Source: Sophora flavescens
Taxonomy: Eukaryota > Streptophyta > Magnoliopsida > Fabales > Fabaceae
Assembly: GCA_030762895.1 (NCBI GenBank)
Contig: CM061068.1
Location: 39,418,783 to 39,482,782, forward strand
Length of the DNA: 64,000 nucleotides
Direction: 5' to 3'
Below, in pieces: positions 43,959 through 54,931 of this stretch (the stretch's first letter is position 1; every line of letters begins with the position of its first letter). Both the position numbers and the translations under genes were made by a program. The notes below the pieces were generated by a model. It saw only the letters and a list, made by a program, of their open reading frames with translations, was not told the origin of the DNA and did not search any database.

Positions 43959-45385
43959 TGTTGAGACGATTTCTAGGCAAGTATACCTAGTCGTACAAGT
44001 AATACGGTGGTGAGACCGGTTATCGTATCCATAGGGATCGGTTGCCAATTACCAATTCACAAATCAAGCAACTATCTAGACTAGATGAAGAAAGATCAAA
44101 ATATAAAATAAAGCAACAAAAGCAATAAAATATTTTTGGTCTTTTTTAGGAATTTTTATCAAACACTTGGAATGCAAATAGGGGTGTTGGGATTAAATTT
44201 CACTAAACCTTAGCCTCATGCAATACCAAGACCACCAATCCAGTTTATATTTCAAATATTAAAATTAACCCACGAAATTACTCAAGCCCTGATTCCTCAG
44301 ATGACAAGAGCCTAAATCCACTAATAGACCCTAATTCCTTAGGTGGCCTAGATTAATGAATTTGCATTAAGATTAAGGATTACACGATTACTAATAAACC
44401 AAACCCCATTCTTAGATGCGAGGTTTACTAGGTGAATAATTCCAGATCAAGAATCAATAAGAACGTCCCCATTGCAAATCAATTCTCAAAATCAGTTCAT
44501 GGGTAGCTAAGCCACAAAAAGCATTAAGCAGAGGAATTAAACACTAATAGAGAAAGCATAAACATAGATTGATAAATCAAGGCAATTACATAGTATTCAG
44601 TTAAGCTACATCTAATCCCAACAAAAAGGGATTTAGCTACTCATAATGAAAGAGAAAGCCAAAACCAGACTAGTAGAAACAAGGGAGAGAAGAAACTCCA
44701 TGGAAGATTTCCACTGCCGTCACCGCAGCCCCTGGTTCAGAGCAAAACGTCCCCTTTCTATGTTCCAAGGTCGTCCTAAGGTAAGAGTGCTCCTAGGTTA
44801 AAAGTCCCTATTTTTCTGTGTGTAGCCGTGTCTGTCTACTTGTTGCACCCTCTCTAGCTCTCCTTATAATGAAGCTGTGGCCTTCTTCTTTTAATCCCAA
44901 ATCAATTATCTAGTGGATATGTTTCAATCAAAACCAAATCATGAATTGATCCCCTAATTAATGCTGACGTTATCTCCTTGCATATGGTGATTGATATTCT
45001 TTAATGACTTCAAATCTTCTAAATTAACTGGCCAATCAATATCTTCATCTTCTATTTTTATGGTAAGTCATTAATATCCAAATCATCAAATCCATCAATT
45101 AGGCCTCTTACATTGCTGCTGGACTTTTGTCAATTGTCATTAAATATTTCCATTCCAAATTAAATTGGAGTCATCCAATATCTTCAATTTTCAAGCTCCA
45201 ACTTCATCCAGGCTCCATTATGGCTGATTTTGAGCATTTTACCCTTAATTCCTGCAAAACAACACCACGAAACCACCTTACCTGTTCCAAGGTAAAAACT
45301 AACTAAAATCAATTTAAATATACCTAAACTATATGAAAATGCATGCAAAAATGTACATAAAATATGATGTGAAATCACACTATCA
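43959..45385 (-). mobile_element. Solo LTR (Athila-like style) inside Gypsy RNase H
   Basis: 1427 bp. On the minus strand it begins TGATAGTGTGATTTCACATC and ends AATCGTCTCAACA. It is bracketed by a perfect 5-bp duplication, CTATA at 43954-43958 and 45386-45390 (plus strand). Removing the LTR and one duplication lets the RNase H frame run straight through, which confirms both borders. No internal element sequence remains, so it arose by LTR-LTR recombination. The TGAT start resembles the LTR at 48319, but the sequences are otherwise different. Confidence 0.87.
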
Positions 45386-45560
45386 CTATAATGCAATTTT
45401 TTGTCAGATTATAACTGACACATTTGTATACTTGAGTAAGTTGCTTAATAACTAACTGAGAATCCCCAAAGATATGCACATTTCGTGCTTTTATCTCCAC
45501 TAGTATCTCTAATCGGACAATCAAAGCCTCATACTGATCACTCTTAGAAATAAGAGTTAT
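45386..45560 (-). pseudogene. Gypsy RNase H fragment
   Basis: Text includes QYEALIVRLEIL, HIFGDSQLVIKQL and YKCVSYNL, the centre of a retroelement RNase H with the conserved GDS aspartate. It continues in frame across the solo LTR into 43958. The upstream part, and the whole reverse transcriptase, are missing right of about 45560. Confidence 0.8.
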
Positions 45561-46356
45561 TACTATCTTTCTAGCCTATCATTGTTCTTGTTTTGATCAA
45601 ATTTTGGAAAGGAAATTCAAGTTTTACCTTATTTATTAAATATCTATGTTGAATTGTTAAAATGCTGAAAAAGCTTTGAAATCTGAATTGTTTTTGCTGA
45701 AGGTTTGTTTGAGTTTTGAGTAGGATTTAGAAGTGAAATCACTACACGAGTTGCTCTGGAATGTTATGGAATACTGCAGTATCTGGGAAGAGAATCACTA
45801 CAAGACAAAAGAATTGTCAGCTCAGCACACCTACACTACAAGACAAAGAACCTCCTGCGCTGGCCCAAAACGAGGAAAGAGAAAATGCAAGGCAGCAGCT
45901 GTGTGTACTTGGGAATTGGGCCAAAGACTATTTTATTCTTTAAATTTTCGTAAGCCCAAAAAGTGAGGCAAGATAGAGAGTGTAACCTTACTTTTAGGAG
46001 CTAGTACAATAGTATTGTGACCTTGCTTTTAAGGGGGCCCGTACTGTAGCGGCTGGGGACTGTAGCAGCCATCAGCTCATTGTCCTCTCTGTAATTTTCA
46101 TTTTACCCGTTATGCCTTTATTTTCCATTTCTCTTCTTGGTTTTGTCTTCAAGCTCTCTATAAGCTAATTTTCCTTATATAGGATTCTATGAATTTGTAA
46201 TTGATACTTAAGGGTGATTTATGCAAATGGATGTTAGACATTTTCTTCTTCTCTGTTTGAAAGTTTAATTTCATTTTAGACTGATCAACTAATTTGGAAT
46301 ACTAGCTAGTTGGGTTTGGAAAAACTTAATTAGTGGACTTGTTTAGAAGATAAAGA
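45561..46356. other. Unrecognised segment between Gypsy RNase H and Copia C
   Basis: About 800 bases with no domain. Features include CTTATATAGG near 46170, a GC-rich patch GGGGGCCCGTACTGTAGCGG near 46033, and CT-rich text after it. It could be part of another LTR or filler DNA that replaced the Gypsy reverse transcriptase. Two 60-77-codon frames at 45733-45966 overlap in different frames and are not credible genes. Confidence 0.4.
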
Positions 46357-48058
46357 TGTTAAGTCTCTAAAATGACTGATGTGCATTTTCCTAAGTTTTG
46401 ATGAGAACTAAACATCGGTTAATGATTTAATTAACTTTCATATTGGTTGCTAACCTGTCAATCTAGTGTGCAGACTAAAACTGAAAGAATCATCCATCCA
46501 ACACAAATAATAGAATCATCCGTCCAACGCAAGTGATAAAATCATCCGTCCAATGCAAGTGATTGAAATGCACGTCCAACACTGTAGTGATAGAAGCTTA
46601 CGTCCAACACTGTAGTGATAGAAGCTCACGTCCAACACTAGTGATAGAAGCTCACGTCCAACACTGAAGTGATTCAAGCTCACGTCCAATGCAAGTGATA
46701 GAATCTCACGTCCACTAAAATAAAAGCCAACGTCCACTAAAGTGATGAAAGCCAGTGTCCACTAAAGTGATAAAAGCTAGCGTCCACTAAAGTGATAGAA
46801 GCGCTCGTCTACTGAAGCGATAGAAGCGCTCGTCTACTAAAGTGATAGAAGTGCTCGTCCACAGGTAACAGAAGCACTCGTCCACACAAGTCTTTGGACT
46901 TGCCGAGTCCTTAACATGGAGCTCGTCTACTAGGTTATGTTCAACCAGTTAAAGGAGTATCCGTCCAAAGACATAGCATTTGGAGCTCGTCTACTAGCCC
47001 GAATGTAAAATCTTAAATGGCTAGATGGACGCTGTTATTTTCAAGATGGACGTGCTTATCCTATGAACGCAAATTCTCTTAGAATTATCAGAATCTTATT
47101 TCAAGAACCAGAATCAAGAAAAGTCAGAAGTTACTCTCTCAAGCAACCTCGGATATCAGAACCAAAGACCAATTAAAGAATGCTTCCAACATGCTTTATT
47201 CCCTAGTACCTCTAGTCCTTACACGAAAAGGGAATTGTACTCAGCAAAGTACAAAAAGCTCTCTGCACAACTCTGATATGGCTGTATCACGATGCATAAA
47301 GTCATGATCCTTCATGTTAAAGTACAACCAACGCTTGTATTGCATTAATGGCTGCCCAGAACGACTCTATTGTATTTAGTGAAGTTTCGCTTAAAGTCAA
47401 CATCTGAGGGAATGTCTCTAACTGATCCTAAATGCTTGAAGACCATAAATACAGAAGTCATTGAAGATGAAGCACAGAGAAGAGAGAATATACATAGCAT
47501 CAAAGAGCCATTACTCTGCGCATCAATATCTTCATTCTTTCATTTTGTATTCTTCAATCATTTGAAGTTATTACGCAGACTTTCCTAAGCTTTACATTTA
47601 AACCACTCTGAGTGTTAGTGAAAGTTCTGTCTGTGAGAAGTTGTATTTATTACAAACCAAATCTCTCAAACAAACCTGAGTTAGCCTGAAGAGGCTAGGT
47701 GTGCAAAGAATACTTGTCTTGGAGCCTAAAGAGGCTAGGTGTGCAAACAATACTTGAGTCTGTAACCTGATTAGTTATAGTGGATAAATCTTGGTGATGC
47801 CAAGGACTAGACACAGCTCTTTGCTTTGAATAGTGAACCAGGATAAATAACTGTGTCAATCTCTCTTTCCTTAAACTCTTTAGTTGCTTTAGTTTTTTTA
47901 CGTCTATCAAGTGGTGTGTTTGCCAAAAGTCACCCGTCCATCCTGTATCCTTCCACTCGTCCAAACCAAGCTTCTGTTTTCGAAAAGATTTCAACTTTGC
48001 TCAAATTCTGATAAACACAATTCAACCACCCTTCTCGTGTTTATAGTTGTCTATTTCA
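46357..48058 (+). repeat. Copia C 5' LTR
   Basis: 1702 bp, TGTTAAGTCTCTAAAATGAC to GTTGTCTATTTCA. The homologue of the Copia B LTRs. It contains about 16 tandem units of 22-28 bases with a core (A)CGTCCA(A/C)...GTGATAGAAGC at about 46485-46895, the reverse complement of the array in B. A primer-binding site TTGGTATTAGAGCCC follows at 48059-48074. Confidence 0.87.
46485..46895. repeat. Minisatellite in the Copia C LTR
   Basis: About 16 degenerate units such as AAGCTCACGTCCAACACTG and AAGCGCTCGTCTACTAAAG, 22-28 bases each. They grade from ATCATCCGTCC-type units at the left to GCGCTCGTC-type units at the right. Confidence 0.85.
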
Positions 48059-48532
48059 GTTGGTATTAGAGCCCAGCCTCTGGGTTGAGCATCTAACAGT
48101 GTAGAGGTAAAAGGTCCTGAAGATTAGACATGACTGCTGGAGCTAGTTCAAGTGGAAGTCACCAGACTGAAGGAGCTTCCCTAACCAGACCTCCTTACTT
48201 CAATGGAGAAAACTACAACTATTGGAAAGATAGATTTCAATGGTTCATTCTATCTACAAACTCTGATCTTTGGGATGTCATTACAGATGGTCCATTCATT
48301 CCCAAGAATGATGATAACTGATGAGCCTCTGGTTGACTGGTTTTATAACTAATAAAAACCTTGGCTTTGTGCTAATTTTATATCATTTTCATCCAAATTA
48401 GACTTGATTGTCTTTAAGCAGCATTTTGAGTCTGTAAAGTATTTTTAGGTTAATTTAGTTGATTTAGAGTTAAATAAAGCACTTATTCTATTTCCTGTTT
48501 TCAGGTTAATAAAAAGAAATAATTCTGAAGTG

Positions 48533-48816
48533 TCTCGCCACGCGAAAGGGCATTCGCCTCGCGAACCAGAAGGCGACTGTTCCAGAAATTGCCAACCATT
48601 CTGTCTCGCCCCGTGAACACTTGACTCGCCTCGCGAGTAATCCAGCCTTGGAAGACCAGAAGCCATCACGGCTTACGCGTGTTGAAGGTCACGGCTGTGA
48701 CAGTTTGGAATTTGAAGAGTTTCGCCTCGCGAAAGATAAGCTCGCCTCGCGAGAAGACCAAAAGCTGAAGACTGTTCTCATTATTCGCCTCGCGAATGTG
48801 TGCTCGCCTCGCGAGT
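48533..48816. repeat. Array of eight CGC-CTC-GCG stem-loops in the 5' LTR
   Basis: Eight copies of a dyad around CGC-CTC-GCG. Examples are ATTCGC-CTC-GCGAAT, ACTCGC-CTC-GCGAGT, TTTCGC-CTC-GCGAAA and CTCGC-CTC-GCGAG. Outer bases change in complementary pairs, so each copy keeps a 5-6 bp stem with a CTC loop. Two copies (near 48533 and 48605) are imperfect. The array ends about 20 bases before the TATA box. Confidence 0.85.
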
Positions 48817-48835
48817 CCGCTGATTCCAGATACTG

Positions 48836-48843
48836 TATATAAG
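48836..48843 (+). promoter_or_regulatory. TATA box of the Athila-like LTR
   Basis: TATATAAG, placed just after the stem-loop array. The 3' LTR has the same box at 52817-52824. Confidence 0.6.
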
Positions 48844-49570
48844 TCAGTTTTAGACATAACTGAAGAGTTAGTCAGAGTTAGCCAGTTTTGGCTAGTTTTT
48901 AGTCAGTAGTAGTAGTTTCAGTAGTTTATTTTCTTTTCTTTTAAGTCTGTAATGGAGAGCTAGTCTCCTAGATTAATCTACTGTGATTGGATTCAATTAC
49001 ACTTGAGGTTCTGTATTTCCTGTTTTATTTGCTTTTCTCTTTTCAATGCGATGTTATACATTTCTGTTTGTTATTTCAGGAGTGTATAGTGTTGTGTTGA
49101 TTCATTTCGGTGATGTTATGTTTCTATACTTAATCGCGTTTGTTATTTCGCGTGTGTTCGTTCATGTTCGTTTGTTCATGAGGGCTTAACCCCGTTTGTT
49201 ATTTCGGGAATAGGAACATACATCCGTAGTAGTGATTGCGTTGTTAATTGTTGCTACAACCGGGAGGGGATTAGAATCTGCTTAGGGCTTGGATTTATAT
49301 GAACCGATGATAGTGGGAAACCAAGAACAGTAGGTTGATCGTTCTTTAGCTTATTTGGTAATTACTTTTTATTGCATTGTTTTTCTGTTCTATTTTCTTT
49401 ATTTAGTTTTCAATCTCAAAACCCCCCAAATTTGACTTTTACTGGTTTTCTGTTAATAACAACAACACCTAAGAGTCCTTGAGAGACGATACTCGAGTTG
49501 TCGCTTCCCTATCTACATTATTTTGTAAACGCTCGTTTTTTTTGGCGCGTGACGACAGCGCGACCAAAAA

Positions 49571-49589
49571 TTGGCGCCATTGCCGGGGA
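49571..49589 (+). other. Primer-binding site of the Athila-like element
   Basis: TTGGCGCCATTGCCGGGGA, four bases after the LTR. It is close to the Asp-tRNA-type site of Athila/Calypso elements with one or two changes. Confidence 0.75.
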
Positions 49590-49688
49590 CTCTTGTGTTG
49601 TTATTAGCAGAAAATAAAATTAAAAAAAAAATCTCTTTATTGAGTCAGTTTTGTCTGCTTTGTCTGGTTGTGAATTTTATTTTGCCCC

Positions 49689-50057
49689 ATGGATAATTAT
49701 ATGCAAAATTATGTGCCTAATGTCTATTATGAGCAACCATGCATGTATTATCCTGATTTTAGTGAACCACCACCATGCATACATTATCCTAATTTCACTG
49801 GAAGTTATGAGTTTAATAGTGATTGTGACATGTTTGGAGTGAATAATCATTTTAGCCAACAAAGTGGAGAACAGAGCACCATGAATGAGTTAGCTTCTCT
49901 GATGCAACAACAAATGACAGAATTCCAAGCTAGTATTCAACGGATGATAGAGGAGAACAGTCAATGGATGGCGAGCAAAATCGGCGAATGGCGGAACAAA
50001 ATCTTGAAGCCCAACAGAGAGAGCAGGCTGAATCTCGAAGTTGTCCATTCTAATTGA
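49689..50057 (+). CDS. Small internal ORF, glutamine/methionine-rich coiled coil
   Basis: 122 codons from an ATG about 100 bases after the primer-binding site. It starts with Tyr/Pro-rich text (YYEQPCMYYPDFSEPPP), then a helical Gln/Met/Glu-rich part (residues about 65-105). It sits where gag should start, but I see no zinc knuckle or gag core. A second frame over 49960-50050 is equally Gln/Arg-rich, suggesting a frameshift within a once longer protein. Function unknown. Confidence 0.4.
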   Translation: MDNYMQNYVPNVYYEQPCMYYPDFSEPPPCIHYPNFTGSYEFNSDCDMFGVNNHFSQQSGEQSTMNELASLMQQQMTEFQASIQRMIEENSQWMASKIGEWRNKILKPNRESRLNLEVVHSN

Positions 50058-50084
50058 TCAAATTGTCGCCAACTCGGCTACGCT

Positions 50085-50892
50085 TTGCTAACTCCGCATC
50101 CCCTTGAACAACATACAGATTTACAAGTGGTTATTCCTGATGATAATTTTGATAATGTTTTGTTGATGAATCTGTGTGTTGAATCCCCGATTCTAATGCA
50201 TGTCTTTGATTGTCTTGCACTTGCTTTGTGTATAGATTGTTATGCAGGTTTATTCTTTTTAGGAAACATAGAAAATGAGGATCAGGAGGATCAGGAGGAC
50301 ATCTGCTTCACCGTGCTTGAGGATGATGAAGAACCTTTGGAAGTGGATGATTCAATTAACTCATATGCATGTGTTGAGAGTAATCGGATGGATGAACTAA
50401 TTGCTGAATTTCCAGACATTCAGAATTTTACTGATTCAGTTTATTGTGATATATGTATTGATTCTACTAACACTAACCTTTGTGTGGTGTGTGCTGAAAT
50501 TTCTGCATGTATAGCGGTGATAACTTTGTTAGTGCGGTGAATGAAGAAAGTGCAGACAATGACGCAGACCAAGAACCCTGACTAACTGTTTGCCACCTCC
50601 CCCTGAGGAGCCACCAGTGATGGAGTTCAAGCCACTGGATCTTGCACCATGGCCAGTCCAAGGGATTGAACCCCAATTTTATTGGGAGGATTTTGTTGAG
50701 AAAGCGGTCATCTTTGACCCAAAAGGGAGTGAGAAGTCCGCCGCACTGGAAGGAGTCACCGTAACTGTCAAGCACTCACTCCCATATCAAGGCTGCAAGT
50801 TATGGAAGCATGGAATGAACTCCCACCCTTTGGCTGTCACTTGGGCCTTATGTTACAAGCAATGGGATCCTGGTGAAACCGCCCCCCAATGA
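50085..50892 (+). pseudogene. Remnant of gag-pol junction in the Athila-like element
   Basis: Two neighbouring frames, 50085-50540 (acidic, with LEDDEEPLEVDD) and 50590-50892 (starting PPPPEEPPVMEFKPL). The latter recalls the linker that precedes reverse transcriptase in Athila-type Pol. Nothing catalytic follows. It is probably what remains after deletion of the Pol region. Assignment is tentative. Confidence 0.4.
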
Positions 50893-52303
50893 GTTTTCTC
50901 TAAACCTTTTCCTTTTAATTATGCTTTACTTTATTTCTGTTTTTTTTTTCCAATAAAGTTCCTGAATAATTTGAGAAGCTCAGGAGTATTTGTGTGTTGA
51001 GTCTTATGTTGGCAAGTTTATTGGATTTGATTAATTTTTGCATAGATGGATCGCATGTTAGTTGTTGACCGTTCCCCCTAGGACTTGAAATTTTTGAAAA
51101 TTTGATCCCCATATGATTGAAAACTGAACTTTGAGATTTTGTTATGATGGCATGATTTATGATAAGTTTGGGGTGATAGGAAGCACACACTAGGGATAGA
51201 ATCTCTGCCAAACAATTTGCAAATAATGTCCAGGTGAGGTTTTGAGCCTCCAACATGTTTTTGATTTGTGAGAATCACTTTCAAGTTGTACTTTCCTGAA
51301 TTTGCTTGAATCTCTTCTTGGTTTGCATGATTATGTGTTTGCTTCAAATGATTTAGGCATTTTCTTTGTAAATAACTACCTAGCCTAAAAATAACCAATT
51401 CCTAATGCATGTTCCTTAGTTAGCCCCTTTGAGCCTGATTAGCCTGTTAATTCTTGATAACCTCATGTTATGAGCCTAAAATCTGAAAAACCATGTTAAC
51501 CCGATCTTAGGATTAGGAGAGAATGGAATCTTGACAAGAGAATGGTTGCAAGAAATTAAGTTTGGGGTGGCTACAAGGTGTGATGTGTTGTTTGGGATTG
51601 GGAAAAAGAAAAAAAAAGAAAAAAAAAAGAAAAAAAAGAGGAAAAAAAAAAGAAAAGTGTAAAAATGTCAAAAAATAAAAGTTTTAGAAAAATAAAAGAG
51701 GCTCTAGTCACCCAAGGCAAAAAGATGAATGAGAAAAGGAACTTGAGTGGAATTTTAATGTTTTGAAGTGTTTCATGCTCTCTTAGTTCCTAGGGTCTCA
51801 GCCCAGTACCTTTGTATATCTTACCCTTAGCCAGGCCCCATTACAACCCATAAAAGACCTTTTGATGTTGCTTGCATGTTTTCTGTGGGAATCACTGGGA
51901 GATGAAAATCAAATTTATGGGAAGTGTTCTTGAAAAGTGAAATCGAGTGCAATGTTGATAGCCTGACACAAATTGAGCGATTGAGTGAAACACAAATTTC
52001 CCTTGTGAGGAAGGCAGTTGTTTGAATTTGGTGATCTCCCTCTTGTGTGTAACTTATATCCCTTGCTTAGATTTCTGATTGCTTGAATGATGAAATTCTC
52101 AAATGTTTAGAATAAATGAATGTGGGGATTGCTTTGCTTGAAAGGGGGGAACATTGAAGAAAACTGTTTTGATATATTGCTTGAAATTTGTGCAAAGTTG
52201 ATTGAGTTCTTAAGCTTGCCATGTTTTGCCATGTCTTGAGTCTTTTTAAGTTTTTGAGTTTTAGTTTGCTTGGGGACAAGCAAAGTTTAAGTTTGGGGTA
52301 TTT
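50893..52303 (+). other. Noncoding 3' interior of the Athila-like element
   Basis: No protein domain. There is an A-rich purine tract at about 51598-51660 and repeated AAGTTTGGGGTG-like text (near 51560 and 52288). The latter lies just before the 3' LTR and serves as the polypurine tract (GTTTGGGGTA). Confidence 0.6.
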
Positions 52304-53544
52304 TGATGAGCCTCTGGTTGACTGGTTTTATAACTAATAAAAACCTTGGCTTTGTGCTAATTTTATATCATTTTCACCCAAATTAGACTTGATTGTCTTT
52401 AAGCAGCATTTTGAGTCTGTAAAGTATTTTTAGGTTAATTTAGTTGATTTAGAGTTAAATAAAGCACTTATGCTATTTTCTGTTTTCGGGTTAATAAAAA
52501 GAAATAATGTGGAGTGTCTCGCCACGCGAAGGGCATTCGCCTCGCGAACCAGGAAGGTGACTGTTCAGAAATTGCCAACCATTCTGTCTCGCCCCGCGAA
52601 CACTTGACTCGCCTCGCGAGTAATCCAGCCTTGGAAGACCCGGAAGCCATCACGGCTACGCGTGTTGAAGGTCACGGCTGTGTGAGTTTGGAATTTGAAG
52701 AGTTTCGCCTCGCGAAAGATAAGCTCGCCTCGCGAGAAGACCAAAAGTCAAGGCTGTTCGCATTATTCGCCTCGCGAATGTGTGCTCGCCTCGCGAGTCC
52801 TGCGATTCAGAATCTGTATATAAGTCGGTTTTAGACAGAGCGAAGAGTTAGTCGAGTTAGCCGATTTTGGCTAGTTTTAGTCGATAGTAGTAGTTTCGGT
52901 AGTTTATTTTCTTTTCTTTTAAGTACGTAATGGAGAGCTAGTCTCCTAGATTAATCTCATTGTGATTGGATTCAATTACACTTGAGGTTCTGTATTTCTG
53001 TTTTATTTGTTTTTCTCTTTTCAATGCGATGTTATACATTTCTGTTTGTTATTTCAGGAGTGTATAGTGTTGTGTTGATTCATTTCGGTGATGTTATGTT
53101 TCTATACTTAATCGCGTTTGTTATTTCACGTGTGTTCGTTCATGTTCGTTTGTTCATGAGGGCTTAACCCCGTTTGTTATTTCGGGAATAGGAACATACA
53201 TCCGTAGTAGTGATTGCGTTGTTAATTGTTGCTACAACCGGGAGGTGATTAGAATCTGCTTAGGGCTTGGATTTATATGAACCGATGATAGTGGAAAACC
53301 AAGAACAGTAGGTTGATCGTTCTTTAGCTTATTTGGTAATTACTTTTTATTGCATTGTTTTTTTGTTCTGTTTTCTTTATTTAGTTTTCAATCTCAAAAC
53401 CCCCCAAATTTGACTTTTACTGATTTTCTGCTAATAACAACAACACCTAAGAGTCCTTGAGAGACGATACTCGAGTTGTCGCTTCCCTATCTACATTATT
53501 TTGTAAACGCTCGTTCTTTTTGGCGCGTGGCTACAGCGCGACCA
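52304..53544 (+). repeat. Athila-like element 3' LTR
   Basis: 1241 bp, same ends as the 5' LTR. Scattered substitutions and 1-bp indels distinguish the two. The stem-loop array is kept at about 52517-52800 and the TATA box at 52817-52824. One imperfect stem in the 5' LTR (CCGTGAAC) is CCGCGAAC here. Confidence 0.9.
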
Positions 53545-54095
53545 ATAACACTAACAAACCAAAAGCTCAGTGGACTACTGCAAAAAAGACAAAATGGGAG
53601 CTGAACCACAAAGCTAGATATAACATCATTTGTGCTCTCAGTCCGGAGGAGTTTGAGAAGGTATGTGCTTGTGACTCTGCCAAAGAGATATGGGACACTT
53701 TAGCTGTCACACATGAAGGAACAACCAAAGTCAAAGAGTCAAAGATTGCCATACTTGTCAGAAAGTATGAACTGTTTGTCTTGGAGGAAGGAGAATCAGT
53801 TGCTCAAATGATAGGAAGATTTCAAACTATATTCAATAGTTTAAAATCTCTTGGCAAAGTCTATACCAATGCTGAGAAGGTTGGAAAGATTCTGAGAAGT
53901 CTACCTAAATAGTGGAGACCTTTGGTCACTGCTATCTCTCAAGCCAAGGATCTCACTACCTTGACTATGGATGAACTTCTTGGAACACTCACTGTTCATG
54001 AGCAATAACTTGAAGATGAAGTTGCACCAAAGAATGGCAAGTCAATTGCTCTGAAAGCTTATCAAAAGTCAGCAAGAGTTTCCAAGGCTCTGAAG

Positions 54096-54931
54096 GTAAA
54101 TCATTATCGTCGTTAGAGAAATCAACTTTGAGATATCCCTCATATTCTGCTGGAATGAATGAAATCAATCCTATCTTCATTTTCATCCCTGGTTCCAGTA
54201 TGACTTCATTCTCTAGATCCTCATCCAAGAATGCACCTCCAACCATTCTGCCATGATTTTTTTTAAATCATTCTCATCATCTGATCCTGACCTATCTAAC
54301 AGAGGTCAGGCTATTCATCTTGCGCATGATTATCCGATGCCTCGATGATATCAGCTAGATCTTCATTCTGGCTATTCATGTCCTTATCCTTACTAATATT
54401 TATGTCATCATTTGGATCATTTAGTGCTTCGATGACAGCATCGAACGACAATTCTTCTTTGGTTAAATCACACTCAGGCCTGAACGTTGCCAACTCTTGT
54501 TTTCCCATTCTCACCTCAAACTCTTTCTCGAGTCCCGCAACCTTTTCCATATCTATCAGCACGACAGGCCATTTGCTTGTGGATCTTATTGGTGGTGATG
54601 CCTACTCTAAGGCCTTCTTCTTTTCTGCGAAAACCTGTGACGTAGGCTTATTCACGCCTAGCTTGATTAATAGGCCCCATCGCATCAACTTCCATGGGAT
54701 GGGTCACTATCATGCTTTTAATTTTGGCATTTCCACTCTTGTCAGCTTTGTTGTCAGTCACTGCTACCATACAACCAGTATCCTGTGAAGGCATTTCCTT
54801 TATGGTGATTCCCTCTTACTTAGCAAGCTTCTTCTTTTGAGCCTGTCGGAGCCTATGTAGCCTCCTCTTTTGACTCTTGGACATAGCAGGCTGACCTGAC
54901 GGTCCTAACAAACCAGGTCCTGTCATCTGAG
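54096..54931 (-). pseudogene. Gypsy gag-protease spacer region
   Basis: Minus-strand text includes LASFRPECDLTKEEL-like and VDFSNDDNDLPS segments (frames 54562-54311 and 54246-54096), acidic and typical of the stretch between gag and protease/RT in Tat-type elements. No protease active site is visible. Stops and frameshifts are frequent. The left edge joins Copia C directly near 54095. Confidence 0.6.

Larger units (their letters stand above)
48319..49566 (+). repeat. Athila-like element 5' LTR
   Basis: 1248 bp, TGATGAGCCTCTGGTTGACT to CAGCGCGACCA. A stem-loop array occupies 48533-48816 in U3, directly upstream of a TATA box at 48836-48843 (TATATAAG). Confidence 0.9.
48319..53544 (+). mobile_element. 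Non-autonomous Athila-like LTR element inside Copia C gag
   Basis: 5226 bp with LTRs at 48319-49566 and 52304-53544 and a perfect 5-bp duplication ATAAC at 48314-48318 and 53545-53549. The primer-binding site TTGGCGCCATTGCCGGGGA is close to the Asp-tRNA type used by Athila/Calypso elements (from general knowledge). The 2.7-kb interior has only gag-like or unclassified short frames and no protease, reverse transcriptase, RNase H or integrase. It must rely on a partner element, so it fits the LARD-like class. LTRs differ by a few percent, so it is older than Copia A. Confidence 0.88.
46357..54095 (+). mobile_element. Sirevirus-like Copia C, 5' part only, split by a later insertion
   Basis: Plus strand: 5' LTR (46357-48058), primer-binding site and gag (from 48130). 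Gag is interrupted at 48318 by the Athila-like element and resumes at 53545. Copy C then stops abruptly at about 54095 in gag, where Gypsy sequence resumes. Pol and 3' LTR are absent. It belongs to the same family as Copia B but lies in the opposite orientation. Confidence 0.83.
48130..54095 (+). pseudogene. Copia C Gag, split and truncated
   Basis: Segments 48130-48318 and 53545-54095 together correspond to the first part of the Sirevirus Gag. The first 63 codons nearly match copy B. The second segment starts with the ATAAC duplication and carries the 27 bases after GTCAAAGAG that B has lost, so C keeps the ancestral frame there. Two nonsense changes follow (TAG near 53909 where B has CAG, and TAA near 54006 where B has GAA). 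It ends in the lysine/alanine-rich region, before the zinc knuckle. Confidence 0.82.

Noticed and set aside
34865..48058. Copia B and C as one element with a large inversion
   Set aside because: C starts at its own complete LTR end and carries gag sequence that B also carries, so they are two separate copies.
48533..48816. CRISPR-like appearance of regularly recurring palindromes
   Set aside because: The DNA is plant nuclear and the motif lies inside both LTRs of a retroelement. Spacers are irregular and no cas gene exists.
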